DNA from: Fibrobacter sp.
GTDB taxonomy: Bacteria > Fibrobacterota > Chitinivibrionia > Chitinivibrionales > Chitinispirillaceae
DNA length: 58,036 nt
NCBI GenBank assembly: GCA_012513915.1
Contig: JAAZBG010000065.1
Location: forward strand, 1 to 58,036
Reading direction: 5' to 3'
The translations under genes and the position numbers were made by a program. Of the stretch, positions 15,124-22,991 are shown one piece after another. The notes under the pieces are model-generated. The model saw nothing but the letters and a program-made list of their open reading frames with translations. It was not told the DNA's origin and did not search any database. Each line of letters begins with the position of its first letter. Positions within the stretch are counted from its first letter, which is position 1.

Positions 15124-16863
15124 TTATGCCCTCACAATCGCTTCAAATTTACAAATTTCGAAACAGCGGCCGCATTTGATACATTTTGCCTGATCAATTG
15201 TGTAACCGTGTTCCTTATCTCCCGGAATTGCACTTGATGGGCAATTCTTCGCGCAGAGACTACACTTCTTACATGTATCTGCATTAATAGTGTATGTTAT
15301 CAACTTTGTACATTTTCCCGCCCGACATTTCTTATCCTGTACATGCTGACGATACTCTTCTTCAAAATAACGCAAAGTTGACAACACGGGATTAGGTGCA
15401 GTTTGGCCCAGCGCACAAAGTGATGCCTTCTGCATGGTAAAAGCAATTCTTCTTATTGTGTCAATATCATCCTGTGTGGCTGTGCCATCGGATACTTTCT
15501 CAAGAAGTCCGAGCATCTGATAACCACCAATACGGCATGGAGCGCACTTTCCACAGGATTCATCAACACAGAATTTCAAATAAAACTTCGAAATGTCAAC
15601 CATACAATCAGTTTCATCCATAACGATCATACCACCACTTCCCATGATTGAACCAAGTTCAATAAGGTGTTCATAGCTTACTGGAGTGTCAAGAAACTTT
15701 TCAGGAATGACACCACCCGAAGGCCCTCCCGTCTGAACCGCCATCAGGTTATTACCACCAAGTACACCACCACTGATATTATATACAATATCTCTCAGTG
15801 ATGTCCCCATGGCGATTTCGACAAGACCGCTGTGCTTTACTTTTCCGGTAATCGCAAATACTTTTGTGCCTTTGGATTTTTCTGTACCAATTGACGCAAA
15901 CTGATCGCCGCCTTTTGACAGAATTACCGGTACGTTCGCAAGCGTCTCCACATTATTAATAATTGTCGGTTTATCCCATAGCCCTTTATCGGATGGAAAC
16001 GGAGGACGCGGGCGAGGTGTTCCTCGTTTGCCCTCAATTGACGCAATAAGAGCAGTTTCCTCACCACAAACAAACGCTCCTGCACCAAGGCGGATTTCAA
16101 GTTCAAAACTGAATTTTGAACCAAGGATATTTTTACCAAGTAAACCTGCGTTATACGCCTGTTTTAGAGCATGCTCAATTCTTGAAATAGCAAGGGGATA
16201 TTCAGCCCTGATATAGAAGAACCCCTGATTTGCACCAATGGCATACCCGGCAATCATCATGCCTTCAATAATCGAGTGTGGATCACCTTCAAGTACGCTG
16301 CGATCCATGTATGCTCCCGGATCACCCTCATCACCGTTACAGATCACGTATTTAACATCACCCTTCGATTGACGCGCCAGATTCCATTTCATCCAGGTTG
16401 GAAACCCTGCACCACCGCGACCGCGAAGTCCGCTCTTTTTCATTTCATCAATGACCTGTTCGGGAGTCATGTCGAGAATGCATTTTGATACGCCAACATA
16501 CCCGCCCTGCCCGATGTACTCATCAAGACTTTCCGGATCAATTACTCCGCAGTTACGGAGAACGATTCTTGTCTGTGCAACAACATTTCGAAGCAGGAGA
16601 TCTTCAATAGGTGTACCCTCAATAACTGTCATCTTAAGAATTTTTTCAACATGCTCAGGTTTAACGTTTGCATAGATAATATTATTGGGAAGAACTTTTA
16701 CAACAACACCCTGATTGTAAATACCGAGATCTGATACGCGAATAATCTGAACGTTGTCATCCATTGACATTTCACGAGCTGCCTTCTGAAACGCAGCTTG
16801 AAGCTCTTTTGTTGTATCACCGCTGATTGCAGTATCTTTTATTAAAAGTACCGTTGTGTTCAT
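15124..16863 (-). CDS. hydB: NADH-binding NuoF-like hydrogenase subunit
   Basis: This 579-residue protein carries the NADH/FMN core: GLRGRGGAGFPTWMKW at residues 145-160, then CNGDEGDPGAYMDRSVLEGD. It continues with the NuoF [4Fe-4S] motif ESCGKCAPCRIGG and, at the C-terminus, two ferredoxin-type clusters (CKKCSLCAKNCPSS and CIKCGRCFEIC). The first 90 residues look like the thioredoxin-like domain seen in HydB/HndC proteins, but without its cysteines, so that [2Fe-2S] cluster is missing. It accepts or donates electrons at NAD(H) and flavin. Two bases separate it from hydA and three from the gene upstream. Confidence 0.95.
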   Translation of the reverse strand: MNTTVLLIKDTAISGDTTKELQAAFQKAAREMSMDDNVQIIRVSDLGIYNQGVVVKVLPNNIIYANVKPEHVEKILKMTVIEGTPIEDLLLRNVVAQTRIVLRNCGVIDPESLDEYIGQGGYVGVSKCILDMTPEQVIDEMKKSGLRGRGGAGFPTWMKWNLARQSKGDVKYVICNGDEGDPGAYMDRSVLEGDPHSIIEGMMIAGYAIGANQGFFYIRAEYPLAISRIEHALKQAYNAGLLGKNILGSKFSFELEIRLGAGAFVCGEETALIASIEGKRGTPRPRPPFPSDKGLWDKPTIINNVETLANVPVILSKGGDQFASIGTEKSKGTKVFAITGKVKHSGLVEIAMGTSLRDIVYNISGGVLGGNNLMAVQTGGPSGGVIPEKFLDTPVSYEHLIELGSIMGSGGMIVMDETDCMVDISKFYLKFCVDESCGKCAPCRIGGYQMLGLLEKVSDGTATQDDIDTIRRIAFTMQKASLCALGQTAPNPVLSTLRYFEEEYRQHVQDKKCRAGKCTKLITYTINADTCKKCSLCAKNCPSSAIPGDKEHGYTIDQAKCIKCGRCFEICKFEAIVRA

Positions 16864-16866
16864 GCG

Positions 16867-17217
16867 TTACCTCCTCACCGGAAGTTCGTAAATATGATCA
16901 TTCACAAGCCGTTTATGGCAAATGTGCTCATCAAGGAGACGCTGGGCGACTTCCCCGTTTACCCGTCCGTAAATTACCGACGGTAACCCTTCAACTGCAA
17001 TCTCGACAAGCGGTTCACAATGGCACATACCAAGACATCCTGTTTTTTTTAAGTCAATTGTCAGATTGTGACTTTTAATCTCCTGTGCAAAGAGATCATA
17101 TACTACCTGAGCTCCTGCAGCAACACCGCATGTACTCATGCCAACTTTAACATACGATACATTTTTTTTAGCATCGTTTGCCATCTTTTCTATATCCTGT
17201 CGTGTAAGCTTAGCCAT
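16867..17217 (-). CDS. hndB: thioredoxin-like [2Fe-2S] ferredoxin subunit (HndB type)
   Basis: This 116-residue protein has a STCGVAAGA site and a TGCLGMCHCEP site, giving the four-cysteine pattern of thioredoxin-like [2Fe-2S] ferredoxins as in HndB of NADP-reducing hydrogenases. It is encoded between the NuoE-like and NuoF-like subunits with gaps of only three bases on each side, and so belongs to the same complex. It may stand in for the cluster lost from the N-terminal domain of HydB. Confidence 0.92.
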   Translation of the reverse strand: MAKLTRQDIEKMANDAKKNVSYVKVGMSTCGVAAGAQVVYDLFAQEIKSHNLTIDLKKTGCLGMCHCEPLVEIAVEGLPSVIYGRVNGEVAQRLLDEHICHKRLVNDHIYELPVRR

Positions 17218-17220
17218 TCT

Positions 17221-17697
17221 TTAATCCTCGCTTTTATATTTTGAAAGGATTCCCATTACTTCGTTACGTTTTACCTTTCCGTAAACCTGCCCATTAATCA
17301 TCATAACCGGAGCAAGACCGCAACATCCCAGACAACGAACGACATCAAGATGAAAAAGTCCATCCGGTGTTGTCTCACCTTCACCAATATTAAGCAGAGA
17401 CTTAATCTCATCAACAATTTCCGGTGAGCCTTTCAAATAACATGCAGTTCCAAGACAGACTGCAATCGTAAACTTACCCGGCGGTTCAAGCTTGAAATAA
17501 TTGTAGAACGTAATAACCTCGTAAATTCTCGCCAGCGGAATTCCAAGAACCTTTGAAAGCTCCAGCGAAACATTTCGCGGAACATACCCATAATGATTTT
17601 GAATTTCATGCAAAACCATGATGAGACTGCCTTTTTTGTCACGCCATTTCTCAGCAATTGCGCCGATCTCCTTAGCGTCTACACTTTTTTGTTCCAT
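17221..17697 (-). CDS. hydC: NuoE-like hydrogenase subunit
   Basis: This 158-residue protein resembles NuoE/HndA: an N-terminal helical part (LIMVLHEIQNHYGYVP, typical of the family) and a thioredoxin-like domain with CLGTACYLKG and VVRCLGCCGLAPV, which hold the [2Fe-2S] cluster. It is the first gene of the operon, 3 bases from hndB. GGAAGG lies about ten bases before ATG 17697. A promoter at 17793-17821 and a Rex-type palindrome at 17764-17783 lie upstream, so expression should respond to NADH/NAD+. Confidence 0.94.
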   Translation of the reverse strand: MEQKSVDAKEIGAIAEKWRDKKGSLIMVLHEIQNHYGYVPRNVSLELSKVLGIPLARIYEVITFYNYFKLEPPGKFTIAVCLGTACYLKGSPEIVDEIKSLLNIGEGETTPDGLFHLDVVRCLGCCGLAPVMMINGQVYGKVKRNEVMGILSKYKSED

Positions 17698-17763
17698 CAG
17701 GCATCCTTCCTCAATTAGTACAAAGAATTAATACACTATTTATTGTGAAACAAGCAACGCTTA

Positions 17764-17783
17764 AATGTGACTAAATTCACGTT
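17764..17783. promoter_or_regulatory. candidate Rex operator of the hydrogenase operon
   Basis: The site reads ATGTGACTAAATTCACGT in its central 18 bases, a near-palindrome matching TTGTGAAnnnnTTCACAA at 10 of 14 fixed positions. It lies immediately downstream of the -10 box of the hydrogenase promoter, at about +3 to +22, where a bound repressor would block transcription. The rex gene is divergent from this operon. Confidence 0.65.
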
Positions 17784-17792
17784 AACGAGTAA

Positions 17793-17821
17793 ACTATAAC
17801 ATGCTATAATTACGTTTTCAA
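17793..17821 (-). promoter_or_regulatory. sigma-70-type promoter of the hydrogenase operon
   Basis: On the minus strand, TTGAAA (17821-17816), a 17-base spacer and TATAGT (17798-17793). The predicted start of transcription is near 17786, giving a leader of about 90 bases before hydC. A Rex-type palindrome covers the first transcribed bases. Confidence 0.6.
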
Positions 17822-17947
17822 CTTTTTGAAAGATTTTTTTTAATAAAAAAGATCATATTTATGTGAATGTGCACACATATATTTTTTACATTATTTCGCT
17901 TATTTTCAATTACTTTTGACTTTTTTCAACTTTTTATGTGCTTTTTT

Positions 17948-17965
17948 TTGTGATTGACTGCACAT
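17948..17965. promoter_or_regulatory. second candidate Rex box, upstream of rex
   Basis: The sequence TTGTGATTGACTGCACAT matches TTGTGAAnnnnTTCACAA at 11 of 14 fixed positions. It lies six bases upstream of the -35 box of the rex promoter, in the region between rex and the hydrogenase operon. Confidence 0.5.
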
Positions 17966-17970
17966 TAAAC

Positions 17971-17999
17971 TTGACAATTTTACTTATTAACGGTATATT
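17971..17999 (+). promoter_or_regulatory. rex promoter
   Basis: TTGACA (17971-17976), a 17-base spacer and TATATT (17994-17999), a near-consensus sigma-70 promoter. Transcription should start near 18006, within a 23-base inverted repeat (17998-18020), suggesting autoregulation. Confidence 0.7.
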
Positions 18000-18020
18000 C
18001 ACAACTATACATGTTGTGAA
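17998..18020. promoter_or_regulatory. perfect inverted repeat at the rex start site
   Basis: Perfect 8-bp arms TTCACAAC (17998-18005) and GTTGTGAA (18013-18020) surround a 7-base spacer. The half-sites are those of Rex but in everted order (TTCACAA first). It overlaps the -10 box and the predicted transcription start, and ends shortly before the ribosome binding site AAGGGG. Confidence 0.65.
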
Positions 18021-18033
18021 AAAGGGGTACTTA

Positions 18034-18684
18034 ATGGTTACTAACAAAAATTGCATCCTGCGTCTTTCACGGTACAAAAACGCATTATATCGCTTCAAAT
18101 CACTTGGATTCTTTAAAATTTTCTCCGATTATCTTGCTGATGCCGTCGGTGTAACCAGTGCGCAGGTACGAAAAGACTTTTCGCTCTTTGCTATCAGCGG
18201 CAACAAAAGAGGCGGCTACCAGATTGATGCTCTTATTGAGAAACTCAATGATATTCTCGGCAAAAACGAACTTCAAAAAGTTATTATGGCAGGAGCCGGA
18301 AATCTGGGCAGCGCTCTTATGAAATATAAGAATTTCGAAAAAGAGGGTATCAAAATCGTCGCCGCTTTTGATATTGACCCATCAAAACACAACAGTAAAC
18401 TTCCGGTACCTGTATTTGCACTTGAAGATCTTGAAAAATATGTACATGATAACAATGTAAAAATAGGCATTATGAGTGTTCCCGATATTGCAGCACAGCA
18501 TACATTTGACATTATGATTAAAGCCGGAATTAAAGGCGTTCTGAATTTCGCACCAATTCAACTCAAGGCTCCTGAAGATTGCATTGTAAATAACGTAAAC
18601 CTTGAACTTGAGCTTGAAAATTTGATATATTTTGTAAATGCGTTACAAAAATCAAATATTCGAATAGCTATGTCTGATGATTAA
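18034..18684 (+). CDS. rex: redox-sensing transcriptional repressor Rex
   Basis: The start is placed at ATG 18034 (MVTNKNCILRLSRYKNAL), preceded by AAGGGG at a good distance; 216 residues, the usual Rex length. The N-terminal winged helix contains VGVTSAQVRKDFSLF, the family's recognition helix region, then GYQIDALIEKLNDILG, and the Rossmann domain with MAGAGNLGSALMKY. Rex senses the NADH/NAD+ ratio and releases DNA when NADH is high. It is divergent from the NAD-linked hydrogenase operon, which it very likely controls along with itself. The DUF1015 gene overlaps its end if an ATG start is used, but the better TTG start lies 10 bases beyond its stop. Confidence 0.94.
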   Translation: MVTNKNCILRLSRYKNALYRFKSLGFFKIFSDYLADAVGVTSAQVRKDFSLFAISGNKRGGYQIDALIEKLNDILGKNELQKVIMAGAGNLGSALMKYKNFEKEGIKIVAAFDIDPSKHNSKLPVPVFALEDLEKYVHDNNVKIGIMSVPDIAAQHTFDIMIKAGIKGVLNFAPIQLKAPEDCIVNNVNLELELENLIYFVNALQKSNIRIAMSDD

Positions 18685-18694
18685 GGAGACAAAA

Positions 18695-20050
18695 TTGACA
18701 GATACTACTTACAAAACATTAAGTGCAAAACTTGAGCTGCTTGGTTTACATATACCATTACTATACCTTCCTGAAAAAGGCACGGACCTCGACAAATGGT
18801 CTGTTGTAGCGTGCGATCAATACACATCAGACCATGCTTACTGGGATCGGGTTGAAAAAAATGTCGGCAATGCACCATCAACGCTTCGTATCACGCTGCC
18901 GGAAATATTTCTTGAAGCACCTGATGTCGAGAGCCGGATAAAGACAATTCATGAATCAATGAAACAGTATCTTGACAATGGGACTATTCAGGAATACGGC
19001 AAGGCAATAATGTATATCGAGCGTAAAACCGATGCATCCGGATTGCGTCAGGGCCTTCTGTTTGCCATGGATCTTGAACGGTATGATTATGCCCGCGACT
19101 CAAAGACACTCATCCGCGCAACTGAAGGCACCATTGTTGAACGTATCCCGCCACGACTTCGCGTTCGTAAAGAGGCTACATTCGAACTGCCGCATATCAT
19201 GATCCTTATTGATGATCCCCAGAGAAAGCTTATTGAAACACTTGTTGCGACATTACCATCAAAAAAGCCTGTATACGATATTAGTTTAATGGAACATGGT
19301 GGTACACTCAAAGGATATGCTATTGACGATTCGGAATCAATTACCTTGATCGCTAACACGCTTGCATCACTCTACGACACATCATGTAAAACACAAAATA
19401 CCAACCAGCCTCTGTTTTTTGCCATGGGTGATGGCAACCATTCACTGGCAACTGCAAAAGCACACTGGGAAGCGACTAAAAAGGCTTTACGCGATGCAGG
19501 GGCAACCGATGATGTTATCATGGCTCATCCGGCTCGCTTTGCACTTGCCGAAATTGTCAATATCCATTCACCTGGTTTACGGTTTGAACCTATTCATCGT
19601 GCAATTTTCAGCGATTCAATAAAAGATGTGGCTGATTATGTAAAGAATCATGCTCTTGTCAAAAGTGCAGTTCAGATTGATGAGCCATCATTAAAATCGC
19701 TGTTACAGTCCCCGGATGGTCAGTCGAGAGCCGGTATCTGGGACGGTGATTCTTATTTTGTCCTTGAGTTTACCGATCCATCAGCGAAATTACCACCTGC
19801 ATACATCGACGAGATTTTTGCGGCCTACAATGCTGAATACCCGTCAAAGGGTAAAATTGATTTTATTCACGGCTGGGACGATACAAAGAAACTCAGCAAG
19901 GAAAATGCCCTTGGATGTTTTGTTCCCGTCATCGCCCGCGAGCGTCTTTTCCAGTGGGTCGGAAAAAACGGACCACTTCCTCGTAAGGCGTTTAGTATGG
20001 GTGATGCCGAGGAGAAGAAGTATTATATGGAATGCCGGAAAATCCGTTAG
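18695..20050 (+). CDS. DUF1015 family protein
   Basis: This protein of about 451 residues has the DUF1015 hallmarks VVACDQYTSDHAYW near the start and FFAMGDGNHSLATAKAHW in the middle. The family is widespread in anaerobes, often near serC/serA or redox genes, and its activity is not established to my knowledge. An ATG at 18677 overlaps rex by 8 bases, but AAGGAG at 18683-18688 sits seven bases before TTG 18695, which is therefore the better start. It is probably co-transcribed with rex, so it may also respond to NADH. A palindromic terminator follows. Confidence 0.85.
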   Translation: MTDTTYKTLSAKLELLGLHIPLLYLPEKGTDLDKWSVVACDQYTSDHAYWDRVEKNVGNAPSTLRITLPEIFLEAPDVESRIKTIHESMKQYLDNGTIQEYGKAIMYIERKTDASGLRQGLLFAMDLERYDYARDSKTLIRATEGTIVERIPPRLRVRKEATFELPHIMILIDDPQRKLIETLVATLPSKKPVYDISLMEHGGTLKGYAIDDSESITLIANTLASLYDTSCKTQNTNQPLFFAMGDGNHSLATAKAHWEATKKALRDAGATDDVIMAHPARFALAEIVNIHSPGLRFEPIHRAIFSDSIKDVADYVKNHALVKSAVQIDEPSLKSLLQSPDGQSRAGIWDGDSYFVLEFTDPSAKLPPAYIDEIFAAYNAEYPSKGKIDFIHGWDDTKKLSKENALGCFVPVIARERLFQWVGKNGPLPRKAFSMGDAEEKKYYMECRKIR

Positions 20051-20061
20051 AATGTAATCGT

Positions 20062-20097
20062 ATATGTAGGGGATAGTCGCGACCATCTCCTACATAT
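20062..20097. terminator. bidirectional palindromic terminator between convergent genes
   Basis: A 36-base palindrome with 18-base arms and only two mismatched pairs (ATATGTAGG at one end, CCTACATAT at the other, GTCGCGAC at the centre) followed by ATTTAAA. It lies between the convergent DUF1015 and lptB genes and can serve both strands, although the T-run is short. Confidence 0.6.
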
Positions 20098-20110
20098 TTA
20101 AAATTCCTAA

Positions 20111-21109
20111 TCAATCAAGCTTAAAGTTCTGACCGAGATAGATTTTCCGTGCTTCTTCATTTTCTGCCAGTTCTTTTGCAGTTCCTGAAATGAGTATTTT
20201 CCCGTTTGCCATTATATAGGCACGATCGGTAATACGTAGCGTTTCCCTGACATTATGATCGGTAATCAGCACACCATACCCTTTATTTTTCAGCTCAGCA
20301 ACAATACTCTGAATATCTTCAACGGCGATAGGGTCAACCCCGGCAAAGGGTTCATCAAGGAGAATAAAATCCGGATTTATTGCAAGTGTACGTGCAATTT
20401 GAACACGTCTGCGTTCGCCACCGCTTAACATATAGCCATAACTTTTTTCAAGTTTTTCAACATGAAGTTCCTCAAGCAGCTGATGCATCCGTTGTTTTCG
20501 TTCTTTTGCACTCATCGGCTGGCGTTCGAGCACAAACATCACATTTTCTGCAACTGTCAACTTTTTAAATATGGATGCTTCCTGTGGCAGATAACCGATT
20601 CCCATTCTTGCTCGTTTATACATTGGCTTACCGGATATGTTTTTATTGTCCAGATAAATCTTTCCCTTATTCGGACTCACCATTCCGACAATCATATAAA
20701 ACGTTGTTGTCTTACCGGCACCATTGGGCCCAAGCAACCCGACAATCTCCCCCTGATTTACAACAATCGATGCGCCATTGACAACTGTTCTCTTGTTGTA
20801 AATTTTAACCAGTGAATCGGTACGGATTTCTCTTGGCTTTTTACCCGTTGCACTAAAGATATGTTTCGGTGATGATACAAGATGCACAGATCCCTCATGT
20901 GCAGCAACAGACGACACATTATCCTGGCTATTTGATACCGGATCAGGTATTGCTTCCTTTTGCACGGCAGGTTCAGGATTACCTGTAATTGTTTCTGAGA
21001 CCAAACCGTTTTCATCCTGCATATCATTCTCAGTAAGTAGTGTTGTCTCTGTCAGCTCAGAATCTATCTCTTCTGATTCAGACTCTCTTTTGTCAGTATT
21101 TTCACTCAT
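20111..21109 (-). CDS. lptB: LPS export ABC transporter ATP-binding protein with N-terminal extension
   Basis: The 332-residue protein contains a full LptB: Walker A GPNGAGKTT, the LPQEASIFKKLTV Q-loop segment characteristic of LptB, signature LSGGERRR and Walker B FILLDEPFAGVD. LptB drives LPS extraction from the inner membrane with LptFG. LptB is usually near 240 residues; here about 93 acidic, low-complexity residues precede the ABC domain (Glu/Ser/Thr-rich, then NPEPAVQKEAIPD). No alternative start close to the domain was found. lptA-like and lptC genes lie directly upstream in the same transcript (gap of 5 bases). Confidence 0.92.
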   Translation of the reverse strand: MSENTDKRESESEEIDSELTETTLLTENDMQDENGLVSETITGNPEPAVQKEAIPDPVSNSQDNVSSVAAHEGSVHLVSSPKHIFSATGKKPREIRTDSLVKIYNKRTVVNGASIVVNQGEIVGLLGPNGAGKTTTFYMIVGMVSPNKGKIYLDNKNISGKPMYKRARMGIGYLPQEASIFKKLTVAENVMFVLERQPMSAKERKQRMHQLLEELHVEKLEKSYGYMLSGGERRRVQIARTLAINPDFILLDEPFAGVDPIAVEDIQSIVAELKNKGYGVLITDHNVRETLRITDRAYIMANGKILISGTAKELAENEEARKIYLGQNFKLD

Positions 21110-21114
21110 AATTA

Positions 21115-22272
21115 TTATAAATCTCTCGGGAAATAAATTCCTCGTGAACTTCCTGCAAGTGTCAGACGTGATGCACGCCCTTTTTTAAAAGTTACTGTTA
21201 TGCTATCACCACTTGCCTCATTTATTCCTTTTGATTTCTGTTCGGTAATAAAATATTTACTTTTTGCATTACCCCAGATTTTCACCTTGTCTGCTTCACC
21301 TTTTTCCGTAAAGGCCATCAGCATTTTCTTACCACTCGCTTCATTAACACTTGCCCTGTCTTTTGACTCATAATATTTACTTTTTGCTTTTCCGAAAATC
21401 CACAATGAGTCAAGATTACCACTGTCAGATACAGTCATCAACAGGCTATCTCCCCAGACGTTGGTATATAATGAATCTTTTGTATTTGCGATTGTATCAA
21501 CATAGCTGCCAACAGCGCGCCCCATTACCGTTGCACTCTTCAGCTGACTTTTTCCAAAGAAAAGATCTATGGAGTCGCCTTTTACATTACTTATTTCGTA
21601 TATTACAAACGGGTCAAGACGTAGCTGCGCATAATCGTTTTTTGTATAGTATTTTGCTGCTTTACAAGTTGAAAACAGTTTACCTTTGATTATTTTTACG
21701 CTGTCAACGACATTTGCACAGCGAATAGAATCGATATACCACATCCGCTCTGCACTGATAAAAAGTGTTTCTGCTGATGCTGTATCGTAGCGGACAAGTT
21801 TTGGTTTACCGGTCAGCTGAAAATATTTTGTCTGAATATTATATTCTGCATCTGATCCGGTAATTTTGGTACGTTCCAGTGTATCAGTAAAAACAAAACG
21901 ACCATTTGCAACAAGCACATTATTATTCTTTCCGTAATTCATCTGATCACAGGTAACCGTTTGTGCACCACGATATACTCTTACATTGTTTTTAAAGTTA
22001 ACCTTACCCTGATTACGCCACCAGGTAGCTTCGTCTGATTTGATTTTTATATCATCGTAGACAAATACGACATTGCCTTTCAGGTAACTTATAAATTCAT
22101 CATTTTCGTACACGTTCTCGTTACTATTTGCAGATTCAAGAATCAGTGATGGCGATTTTTTTTCTACACTACTCTCTTTTTTTGTCTCTTCTCCAAAAGC
22201 AGACATTACAAAAAGAAATGTTAGTAGGATTATAATAATGACAGAACTGTATTTATCGTTTTTATTAAGCAT
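21115..22272 (-). CDS. OstA/LptA-like LPS transport protein
   Basis: This 385-residue exported protein has an N-terminal hydrophobic segment (VIIIILLTFLFVMSAFG) and then OstA-type beta-strands (YLKGNVVFVYDDIKIKSDEA, GSDAEYNIQTKYFQLTGKP). This is the jellyroll repeat that carries LPS across the periplasm. The C-terminal third has three similar units, each ending near AKSKYY/AKSKYF/SRGIYF and two containing VNEASG or INEASG, longer than the usual LptA of under 200 residues. It lies one base downstream of the lptC stop and 5 bases upstream of lptB. It could combine LptA with an OstA-like extension. Confidence 0.8.
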   Translation of the reverse strand: MLNKNDKYSSVIIIILLTFLFVMSAFGEETKKESSVEKKSPSLILESANSNENVYENDEFISYLKGNVVFVYDDIKIKSDEATWWRNQGKVNFKNNVRVYRGAQTVTCDQMNYGKNNNVLVANGRFVFTDTLERTKITGSDAEYNIQTKYFQLTGKPKLVRYDTASAETLFISAERMWYIDSIRCANVVDSVKIIKGKLFSTCKAAKYYTKNDYAQLRLDPFVIYEISNVKGDSIDLFFGKSQLKSATVMGRAVGSYVDTIANTKDSLYTNVWGDSLLMTVSDSGNLDSLWIFGKAKSKYYESKDRASVNEASGKKMLMAFTEKGEADKVKIWGNAKSKYFITEQKSKGINEASGDSITVTFKKGRASRLTLAGSSRGIYFPRDL

Positions 22273-22845
22273 TTAAAAAAAACTTTCCTCATTTGATTCA
22301 ACGCGCCGTTTGAAATCCGGAAATACACCCTTTACATCAGACTTGAATGAAAATCTTGAAAAATCCTCAACTGCCGTCAAACCTTTCCCGCGTAGTATAT
22401 CACCCTTTTTGGTCTTTATCTGAACATAGGTATTCGATTCGACCCTCTGCTCCTTTTTCTTCCACCATAACTTTTGAGACCGAACAGTCATACTATCTTT
22501 TGTCAATATCAGGACATCACCCCACACAGTAAAGTTATCCATAGCAGGTGATGTAATCCCGCTGTCGGAAAACACTTTTGTTCTAATATTGCCAACTGAG
22601 TCGTATAGTGTCAACTTTACCGGTGCCACAAGTATATTACCCGTATCAGTAAGCGGTTTACGCATATACTGTGACTCCAGTTTCCACTGTATATATTGTT
22701 TGTTATAAAAACACAATGTAGAACTACTCATCTCCTGATATGGAGTCGAGATCGTATCTGATGCCACCGGCAGGGTATCTTTTTTCGGGGTGCATCCGGT
22801 TACTATTAGTAGTGCAATGAAAAGTAATGTTATTTTTTTAATCAT
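22273..22845 (-). CDS. lptC: LptC-like LPS export lipoprotein
   Basis: This 190-residue protein starts with a lipoprotein signal peptide (LLIVTGC, cysteine at about residue 18). It then has the LptC pattern: LTLYDSVGNIRTKVFSDSG, NFTVWGDVLILTKDSMTVRSQKLWW. LptC passes LPS from the LptBFG transporter to LptA. Being a lipoprotein instead of a membrane-anchored protein is seen in many non-proteobacterial versions. The gene directly precedes the LptA-like gene, with a 0-base gap. An R5 palindrome separates it from the acyltransferase gene upstream. Confidence 0.88.
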   Translation of the reverse strand: MIKKITLLFIALLIVTGCTPKKDTLPVASDTISTPYQEMSSSTLCFYNKQYIQWKLESQYMRKPLTDTGNILVAPVKLTLYDSVGNIRTKVFSDSGITSPAMDNFTVWGDVLILTKDSMTVRSQKLWWKKKEQRVESNTYVQIKTKKGDILRGKGLTAVEDFSRFSFKSDVKGVFPDFKRRVESNEESFF

Positions 22846-22871
22846 GGTTTCTCTGTTTGTGAAAAAGATTG

Positions 22872-22991
22872 CCTCACCCCCCGGCCCCCTCTCCGCTCAG
22901 CGTAGAGGAGGAGTCGAAGAATATAATGTCCACTAGGTGGACATTTTTTACTCCCCCTCTACATTTATGGAGAGGGGGCCGGGGGGTGAGG
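22872..22991. repeat. R5 palindromic element, copy 1
   Basis: A perfect 23-bp inverted repeat (22872-22894 and 22969-22991) of the CCTCACCCCCC...CCCCCTCTCC type encloses about 75 bases, which contain a further perfect hairpin (22925-22945). The right arm overlaps the 3' end of the acyltransferase gene and encodes its last residues. Copy 2 is at 28049-28165. Confidence 0.9.
22925..22949 (+). terminator. terminator-like hairpin within R5
   Basis: AATGTCCAC (22925-22933), loop TAG, GTGGACATT (22937-22945), then a T-run on the plus strand. The perfect 9-bp stem plus T-run has terminator form on the plus strand, although both adjoining genes are on the minus strand. Confidence 0.45.
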
